Below, in pieces: positions 56,397-64,000 of a stretch of DNA of 64,000 nt. Positions within the stretch are counted from its first letter, which is position 1, and the number at the start of each line of letters is the position of its first letter. The DNA is from Branchiostoma belcheri (lineage: Eukaryota; Chordata; Leptocardii; Amphioxiformes; Branchiostomatidae): the NCBI RefSeq assembly GCF_001625305.1, contig NW_017804131.1, positions 1,427,870 through 1,491,869 on the forward strand. Direction: 5' to 3'. A program made the translations under genes and the position numbers. The notes beneath the pieces were generated by a model. The model had not been told where the DNA came from. It saw only the letters and a list, made by a program, of their open reading frames with translations, and ran no database searches.

Positions 56397-59300
56397 CTGT
56401 ATGCATGCATTAGTATAGAGGTTTGAAACAACATGATATCAACATTCATTTGCTGTTAAAGTACATGTACAGTCAGAACTGATCAGTTAAGGCTGTACCT
56501 TGTTTGGAGATCTCTCAACTATAACTGTTGTATAAAATATTGCTTTAACACACCAACACTCATACACACTCCCTCAAAATAGGGGACCATTCAAGATACG
56601 CTTAAAATCGTATTCAGCCTGAAATTGTTGCAGTCTTGGTCATTTTGAACTGTACACGAATCAGACATACCAACAGTTTGCCAGTACGTATCACAGTTGT
56701 GTTCCATGCCCCCCTCCCACTGAGCCTTTCCAGTCTCATCATAAAGCGTGCCGTCAGTCGGGTGTGCACAGTAACAGTAGCCGGTGGACCCGTGGCACTG
56801 GGTTGTCTTGAAGGAACCATCTTCCTCACATTGTGGGATGTAAGCTCCAGGAATGGGCTCTGTAGTCTCTACTAACGTCTGACATTTGGTCTTTACTTGT
56901 CCTGTGTGCATGCATTAGTACAGAGGTTTGATCACACATTGCATCAAGACTGGTTTGTTGATGTTGATGTACATGTACAGTCAGAAACTAATCAGTTAAA
57001 TACTGTACCTCGTTTGGCAATCTCTCTACCACAACTGTTGCATAGAATACTGCTTTAACAAACTAACATTCATACACACTCCTTTAATATAGAAGTCTCA
57101 GACCTTTTAAGATATGCTTAATATCATAGTCAGTCTTTGTCAACTAACATTGTGCAGTCTTGGTCATTTTGAACTGTACACGAATCAGACATACCAACAG
57201 TTTGCCAGTACGTATCGCAGTTATGTTCCATGCCCCCCTCCCATTGAGCCTTGCCAGTCTCGTCATAAAGTGTGCCGTCAGTTGGGTGAGCACAGTAACA
57301 GTAGCCAGTGGACCCGTGGCACTGGGTTGTCTTGAAGGAACCATCTTCCTCACATTGTGGGATGTAAGCTCCAGGAATGGGCTCCGTGGTCTCTACTAAC
57401 GTCTGACATTTGGTCTTTACTTGTCCTGTGTGCATGCATTAGTACAGAGGTTTGATCACACATTGCATCAATACTGGTCTGTTGATGTTGAGTACATGTA
57501 CAGTCAGAAACTAATCAGTTAAATACTGTACCTCGTTTGGCAATCTCTCTACCACAACTGTTGCATAGAATACTGCTTTAACAAACTAACATTCATACAC
57601 ACTCCTTTAATATAGAAGTCTCAGACCTTTTAAGATATGCTTAACATTGTAGTCAGTCTTCGTCAACTAACATTGTTGCAGTCTTGGTCATTTTGAACTG
57701 TACACGAATCAGACATACCAACAGTTTGCCAGTACGTATCGCAGTCGTGTTCCATGCCCCCCTCCCATTGAGCCTTGCCAGTCTCCCTGAAAAGCGTGCC
57801 GTCAGTCGGGTGAGCACAGTAACAGTAGCCGGTGGACCCGTGGCACTGGGTTGTCTTGAAGGAACCATCTTCCTCACATTGTGGGATGTAAGCTCCAGGA
57901 ATGGGCTCTGTGGTCTCTACTAACGTCTGACATTTGGTCTTTTCCTGTCCTGTTTGGGTTGTAGTTATAGCAGTATAATTAGAAAACTACTTTCAAGTGA
58001 ATTAAAAATCTTTCCTTTAAAGTATATTTGAGGAAAGACGTGTAGTCTTGTACACTGTACTTTTGGAACCCACTGTAGACTCATAATGAAACACAAGTAA
58101 TCACCTGCAGTTTGCCAGTAACTGTTACAGTCATGTTCCTCTCCCTCCTCCCATGGACGTTTGCCAGTCTCTTCATAAAGTGTGCCATCAGTTGGGTGAG
58201 CACAGTAACAGTAGCCGGTGGACCCGTGGCACTGGGTTGTCTTGAAGGAACCATCTTCCTCACATTGTGGGATGTAAGCTCCAGGAATGGGCTCTGTGGT
58301 CTCTACTAACGTCTGACATTTGGTCTTTACTTGTCCTGTTTATAAGCAGTTATGCAGTGAAAATTATACTTGCATCCACCAGTAATAGGGGTCCCCAGAT
58401 CATTTCTTCACAATTGTAATTTAAAAATGTTCTGCTATTTGAAAAACACCTCGGATAGGAGTGGTACATTACAGCATTTCATTGACGTCTATTCCAAAGT
58501 TTCTTGATAGCAAATAAACTTGCCAACAAGTGGGAGAACCTTCTATTGAGCTGGTTAGAAAAATGATTACAACTGTGTTCGGCAAAAGTTTGTGTTCTGC
58601 ACCATTTCAGAATCGGATGTAAAAGTCAAACTTGGGAAGAAGGTACATAGCTTTACAGTGTGGTTATCACTAGGCATAGATAGATCATCACCTGCTGTTT
58701 GCCAGTATGTATCACAGTTGTGTGGGATGGATCTCCCCTCCCACAAGCGAATGCCAGTCTCTTCATAAAGTGTGCCGTCAGTCGGGTGTGCACAGTAACA
58801 GTAGCCGGTGGACCCGTGACACTGGGTTGTCTTGAAGGAACCATCTTCCTCACATTGTGGGATGTAAGCTCCAGGAATGGGCTCCGTGGTCTCTACTAAC
58901 GTCTGACATTTGGTCTTTTCTCCCCCTATTTTATAGGCAGCAGTAGCAGGTACATGTAGTTATGATTGAAATTGGTGGGTGGTACCCAGATCACCATTTA
59001 GAATGTTCGAGACTGCCAATTATATGCTCCCAAAAACTTAACATTAGACTACTAGTATGCACAGACCATTTTCACGTAACAAACATTTGTACATTGTATT
59101 TCAACAATTAGCAACTAGCCATAAATTCACGTACAACAGTGTACTGGAATCTCTATGTACTTCTATCTTTCTCAATCAAAAATTAATATGCCGTTAATTA
59201 AAATGACCTGGCAACCTCCAATTCTGATTTTACATCAGAATGATTATGAGTTGTGTTTAAGTCTGGTGCTATTTACATGTACATGAGAGTCAGTGAGAGT

Positions 59301-59763
59301 AGAAGACAAATTTTGGAAAAAAATGTGCAGATGAAACAAGATAAATAAATATATAGCTCTGAAATCTGAACATAAGCAGCTTATATACATGTATAATTCA
59401 CATTATTTAATTATCTTATTTCATTCCATTCGACTTCTCCATTGCACGATGGAGGGGAGACAAAATAGGCACTTGCTAGTTGTCTCCCCCCATGTATTTT
59501 CGATTTAACCTGGAATGATAATGAAGAGCCATTACCTGCAGTTTGCCAGTATATGTTACAGTCGTGTTCTTCCCCCTCCTCCCAAGATCGCCTGCCAGTT
59601 TCCTCGTAAAGCGTGCCGTCAGTTGGGTGAGCACAGTAACAGTAGCCGGTGGAGCCGTGACACTGGGTTGTTTTGAAGGAACCATCTTCCTCACATTGTG
59701 GGATGTAAGCTCCAGGAATGGGATCTGTGGTCTCTACTAACATCTGACATTTTGTCATTTCTC
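56166..59763 (-). CDS. Seven tandem thyroglobulin type-1 exons, possible N-terminal part of the perlecan gene
   Basis: Seven exons, each one TY module of 76-78 residues, all phase 1-1: 59536-59763, 58692-58925, 58105-58335, 57719-57949, 57195-57425, 56671-56901 and 56166-56396. Shared core is [19 protein letters not shown], then [16 protein letters not shown]. Each has six cysteines; the usual CWCV is CYCA. TY modules occur in thyroglobulin, nidogen, testicans and IGFBPs, and some inhibit cysteine proteases. The block lies upstream of and in phase with perlecan LDLa 1 on the same strand, so one long transcript is possible, but the assembly gap and a CpG-rich block lie between. A start codon and signal peptide are not in the window. 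Confidence 0.85.
56671..56901 (-). CDS. TY module 6
   Basis: 77 codons, donor GTTG|GTATGT. Starts exactly 524 bases before module 5's start, the period of the recent duplication. Reads [20 protein letters not shown] near its end. Confidence 0.88.
57195..57425 (-). CDS. TY module 5
   Basis: 77 codons, same donor and acceptor sequences as module 6; the visible protein is identical to module 6 over the whole domain. Its intron also matches those beside it. Confidence 0.88.
57719..57949 (-). CDS. TY module 4
   Basis: 77 codons. One local difference: the plus strand reads TCTCCCTGAAAAG where modules 5 and 6 have TCTC(G/A)TCATAAAG, so LYDET becomes LFRET. The acceptor side reads GQEKTKCQT instead of GQVKTKCQT. 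Confidence 0.88.
58105..58335 (-). CDS. TY module 3
   Basis: 77 codons. More diverged C-terminal third: [18 protein letters not shown], then NSYWQTAG. Donor GCAG|GTGATT. Introns on both sides no longer match the 524-bp unit. Confidence 0.88.
58692..58925 (-). CDS. TY module 2
   Basis: 78 codons. C-terminal third differs ([18 protein letters not shown]), one codon longer than the others; the N-terminal two thirds are nearly identical to the rest, down to synonymous positions. Confidence 0.88.
59536..59763 (-). CDS. TY module 1 (first in window)
   Basis: 76 codons, the most diverged: [20 protein letters not shown] and [18 protein letters not shown]. Acceptor TTCTCTACAG. It begins in phase 1, so a coding exon lies further upstream, probably beyond the window. 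Confidence 0.88.
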
Positions 59764-59769
59764 CTGTAG

Positions 59770-62700
59770 AGAAGGCCAGAAAATATTTCTTCTTACAAAC
59801 AACTACTAGTACAATGTACGACATGTATGGTCAATCAAAAAACAGTAAAACATACAGTGTTCATGTACATGTATATGCCCCCACAGATAGATGTCATCTG
59901 GTAAAATGAGCTATCAGATAACCCCATCAGAACCACAGATTTTAGCAGAATGACAGGCTACAGGAGCTGTTATGTGTTATTTACTTCTCAGAGTCAGATG
60001 TGGACTACAGTATACACAAAATATGTTATTCTATACATAAAATTTGGTGTGTTAAAAAGAAGAATTTGCCAATAAAAACAATTACCATGAAATGTGCATG
60101 CTAACCACTCATCCATGATTCCATCCCTATTACTTTCTTTCTCTTCACTGCTATGATCAATGAGGAACTTTGCTCCTATAATTTACAGACCAAGGAAATT
60201 TTTGCCTCCAGACATATGCTGGTTGATGAGTTCTACTGCCCCCTAGGATAAGAAGTTGAAGGACAAGGTCAAGAGGTCAGCATTGGCATATGCCAGACTT
60301 CTGTGTGAACCAGTTCTGCAACCCAACAACTTTATGTCTGCCTGTTCTGTCTCTGCCCACCATGTCCCTAGGAAAGGCCTACTGGCTCAAACAGAGGATT
60401 TGATTCTGAACATGTACCGAGGGGCAGCCAACTCGCCCACATGAGATAGTAACTGAGGTGAACAAATCTCGGCCTTGTGGTCAAATCCGGCATACTTGTA
60501 CCTCGTCCAAAAATAGAAGACTGACTGCCAAAAGCTAAGGACATCCTGGCAACAACGAGTTGTCAAACATACATGTAACTTCTGAATATGCCAAGAAAAT
60601 CTCCAATACCTGCCTCAATGTACATTTGTATGACGGACATCGACACAATTAGCCAAATGTCAGGTACATTGTATTATTGCTACCATGTGCTGTTCCTAGC
60701 TGTGACTGAAGCTTCCCCTCACATTAGACTAAATTGGACTTGATACTGTCCGACAGTGGGAGAGGTGTCACAAGTGCACACTTACTGGAGATGTAATGTC
60801 CCAATAATTGAAGTAACTACACTTAGTCTAGTACTGTCTCTTAAGTCATTTTACAAAGAAATCAACTTTCATTTGAGTCTGCCCACTCTAGCTTTCATCA
60901 CAATAATTAGTTTTATAGGTATTATCATGCATATTTTGTATGGAAGGGAGTAAATATGTGACCAACTTGTTGAATCAGATGTAATTAAGACAATGGGATT
61001 CTCACTACTGAATTCACTGCATCGAAGTTAGAAGTCAGCTTTACAGTGGGTTAGAATAAATTCGCTCCAAGCCAAAAGTTCTGTTTAATTTAAATTTGTT
61101 GTTTTAGATATGTTATCTTTAATGGCATTGCCAGAGCTGCAGGAGAGACATTGTCTAAGAAAACTTATACACTCTTTGATAATGGCTGTTGTCACAAGGT
61201 GCACACACAATTTCTTTCATCTTCCACAAGAACAGATAACATTACATACACACAATAAGTTCCATTCAGAGTTTATATGGGGAGTATACATAGTCAGTAT
61301 CTGTCAGGACAGTTGATATGGGCTTCAAAGGCTTTCCAGTACATACAAGAGAAATCCCCAGTACTGACAAGGGACAAACATCTGGCACACAGGGTGGCTT
61401 GGTTAAATCTTGTCTCAAGGTCAAGTCTTGGGTGGCAACTTGGGCTCACTTGAACTTGAGCTTCATGACCTAGGTTTCATCATTTGAACTGCACAAACTA
61501 GTTCATTAAGGGATAGCCTTACATTTATGATAATGTAATGATGTTAGTAACAAGGCCAATTAAAAAACTACAAAAAAGGGCAGAATGTAAAAACTCATCC
61601 ATCCACATCTGCAGTCATTAAGATTGCCTTATGCATGCTTTTATTTTACCTGCAGTATTCATTTGTACTTAGTAACACATGCCTTGTTTTTCCATTGAAC
61701 AGATCTACAGAGTTATTTACCATGTACTATCATTGTCCTGAAACCTTACCCAAATTCTGTGAAGTGTAAAACCACAGGAAGGATGCTGTGGCCTCATATG
61801 TCATACGTTTACATTCCAACAGTATGAGCTTCAGTGAACTTCAAAATCCAGTGGTTAGGTCAGGCTTTGACATTAAATCCACTCTGATAAGTGTATAGCT
61901 TTGTACAAAAATATTTGGAAATCTTATAGCAATGTTGAATTTTCCCAATTCAAAACAGTCCAACTTTGCAAAAACACAAAATTTGTCAAAACTACAGATC
62001 TATAATTTTTTCTTTGAACTGTTAAATGGTACATGTACATAACACACTGTTGCTCCAGTGAGCACACATTGTTTTGAGTCTCAGTAATTGTGTTGTACAT
62101 TTCATTGGGACAAGAAATAATAAGGTTATATCACTGACATCTTGAAACTACTGACTAGGAAAACACATTTTGTTCCAGCACATTTTCCACATAGTCTGAC
62201 TGTATTCAGGAGAATTGGGTTGACTCCATAGCCAGGAGGTCCAGGGGACTCTCATGTTTCTAAAACTATGATGAAACAGACATCTAGAACGCAGCAGGAG
62301 TACTTCTGATCAGAACATGATACAAACCATATTTCTTGACACACAGCACAAAAAATTCCATTGCAATTCCCTTGAAGTAATTTTTCCAAGATAAAAATCA
62401 TTAATAAAAAGGATCAGACGAGACATATAAACAATCAATGATCTAGAGAAAAACAAGACTTTTTAATAGTTATGCATATTGTAGCATGATTTACAGCGAA
62501 CTCCAGTTCCCTATGCCTGCAAATGATTGGACTGATTGATTGCATGAATGACAGCAAATGTTTATTATTTCTATGTCTTAGGTGAACTTGGGAGGCCGAA
62601 GGCCATGTTTACTATTGTGGGCCACTACGCATAGAATAAACAAAGCAAATAAATACTGACAGTAGTATCCAACCTTGATTGTTTAAGAGAAACAATGGCC

Positions 62701-64000
62701 TGAACAGGTGTGAAGTGATGGGATCATTCAGGTAAAGGGTTCTATTACTATTCCTAACAGTTCACAAGTTTAGACTACTTGAACACTGTTTAAATTAGTC
62801 AATTGAGCTCACAAGTGGCTGATACATGAAAAAAACATGAAAAGTATGGCTTGAACCATAAAATCTAAGAAAAAGAATGATAAAGTGAGTACATGATGAA
62901 ACCAAACCTAAAGTCAGACCACCAGACTAGGTCATGTTTTCTTAGCCTATGACTCAAACAAGGTAACAGCAAATTTAACAATGTTTTGTAACAACACAGT
63001 GGAAATACTGAGACTGAGGAGTTAAGTTCCAGCCCATCTGCTTAGCCTGGTACAGAGCTGTAACCCTGACCTCTGTGGGCAATGACTGTTTAAATCACAC
63101 TGGTTCAGGGTCTAACCAAATAAACCATTATTTTATTTCGGGGAACCCACCACATGTCAGCGACTCTAACGCTGAAGTTCAAGATTCAATCTATGTTTTC
63201 AGAGGAAGGGAAAGAGCATACTTTGTTTGCCAGTTTTAAACATGTGATAGATACTTTGTAAAGAGCAACCATCAACTTAGTGGTTCAATTCGGAATAAAA
63301 ATTGTGCATACCAGTACTCTAACTAAAATCTGCTCAACTTAAATGTTTCCTGAGTGCTTTAAATATTTTTTTCTTGGATTCTATAAGTTTGCCTGGTTTG
63401 TATTTTCATACAGATAAAATAAAAACAAAAAAATAGTGAAGCTTACACCAATCATCCTTCCTCTCTGCTGACATGTGGAATTGTAGTTACTGACTGTAAA
63501 ATTTCTACTGTCATTTACAAACTGCAATGTAAGTATCATGTGGCTGTTTACAACTACTTTCCCAGAACAACCATAAAGTCATACTTCATGAATTAAAATT
63601 GCACGCTAACATCTAGCATTTTGATGCTGACACTTGAGCTTGGCCCTGTGCTTAATTGTGAGCGTGGGGGGAGGATAAGACTTTTACAGGAAAGGTCTGC
63701 TCGGAACCAAGGGAAACATAACTGCCACCTGGGAAACTTCAAAAGTAACCAAAAAGGGCACAGCCATTCTTAAGGTCTAAGGGGGAGGGCCTGTGTCATA
63801 GCTGGCACTCCCAGGCAAACCCTACACATCTACAATCTTCAGAGACATCATAAGTCATTTTGGTGTCAGCATGCTTTAATCCATAGCCAAGATACAACAG
63901 CTGGATTTTTTCTGTTCAGAGCATGGTCTTTCACTCTTTGAATCATTTGCAAAGTGAAGTGATAGGATCAGTATCTTTCTGACTTCAAAGTTTAGCCTAC
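59770..64000. other. 4.2 kb without a recognisable gene
   Basis: No exon with paired splice sites or known domain was found on either strand. The 62-codon plus-strand frame at 60256-60444 has no family resemblance. A block near 62580-62650 ends in an AAACAAAGCAAATAAATA tail and could be the 3' end of a retrotransposed element, unproven. Given module 1's incoming phase, this is most likely a long 5' intron or the region before the TY gene. Confidence 0.5.

Noticed and set aside
55570..56406. 278-codon minus-strand ORF containing TY7 as one long exon
   Set aside because: After the TY module the frame crosses a good donor and enters a minisatellite whose register slips; the part after about codon 125 is repeat and then random sequence.
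60256..60444. 62-codon plus-strand ORF in the right-hand empty region
   Set aside because: No start context, splice support or recognisable motif; length is within chance.
1..64000. tRNA, rRNA or other structural RNA genes
   Set aside because: I looked for cloverleaf-like or rRNA-like sequence and saw none that I could support; a covariance search was not possible here.

Overview
This is animal nuclear DNA: every coding segment is broken into short exons with GT/AG introns, and the proteins are extracellular matrix modules. The main gene has the full layout of perlecan (HSPG2, basement-membrane heparan sulfate proteoglycan core protein), including a vertebrate-type C-terminal LG-EGF-EGF-LG-EGF-EGF-LG domain V. 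With exons this dense, abundant TACATGTA-type simple sequence and many small inverted-repeat elements, an invertebrate deuterostome, most likely a lancelet (Branchiostoma), is my best guess. That species call is inference; no sequence marker here proves it.

Layout. (1) 1-4.4 kb: a small inverted-repeat element at the left edge, a tandem repeat, then a ladder of degenerate exon-like repeats on the minus strand (about 1.0-3.3 kb) downstream of a plausible first coding exon at 4102-4166. I do not recognise the gene. (2) 5.8-9.6 kb, minus strand: a complete secreted protein of about 525 residues with a signal peptide, seven 42-residue Asp/Glu-rich repeats resembling calcium loops, and one von Willebrand factor A domain with an intact MIDAS. 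(3) 12.7-52.8 kb, minus strand: the perlecan core. I traced 70 exons by eye, every junction keeps one open frame, and they give about 3,310 codons. In transcript order: 3 LDLa, 1 Ig, 3 laminin-IV modules embedded in laminin-EGF repeats, a Gly/Pro linker, 12 Ig domains, and LG1-EGF-EGF-LG2-EGF-EGF-LG3 with the stop codon. (4) 56.2-59.8 kb, minus strand: seven nearly identical thyroglobulin type-1 (TY) exons, all phase 1-1, upstream of the LDLa exons and phase-compatible with them. They may be the N-terminal part of the same protein or a separate gene. (5) 59.8-64 kb: no gene seen.

The introns hold a 2.27-kb DNA transposon with long CGGGA-rich terminal inverted repeats (33.56-35.84 kb), an inverted-repeat insertion flanked by 17-bp direct repeats (49.84-50.08 kb), remnants of a duplicated Ig exon pair (30.4 and 31.07 kb), a 20-N assembly gap flanked by 446-bp direct repeats (53.9-55.6 kb), and several minisatellites and hairpins.

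No SEA domain or clustered Ser-Gly-Asp attachment motif (vertebrate domain I) is visible. Either it lies beyond the right edge, or this form lacks it and carries TY repeats instead.
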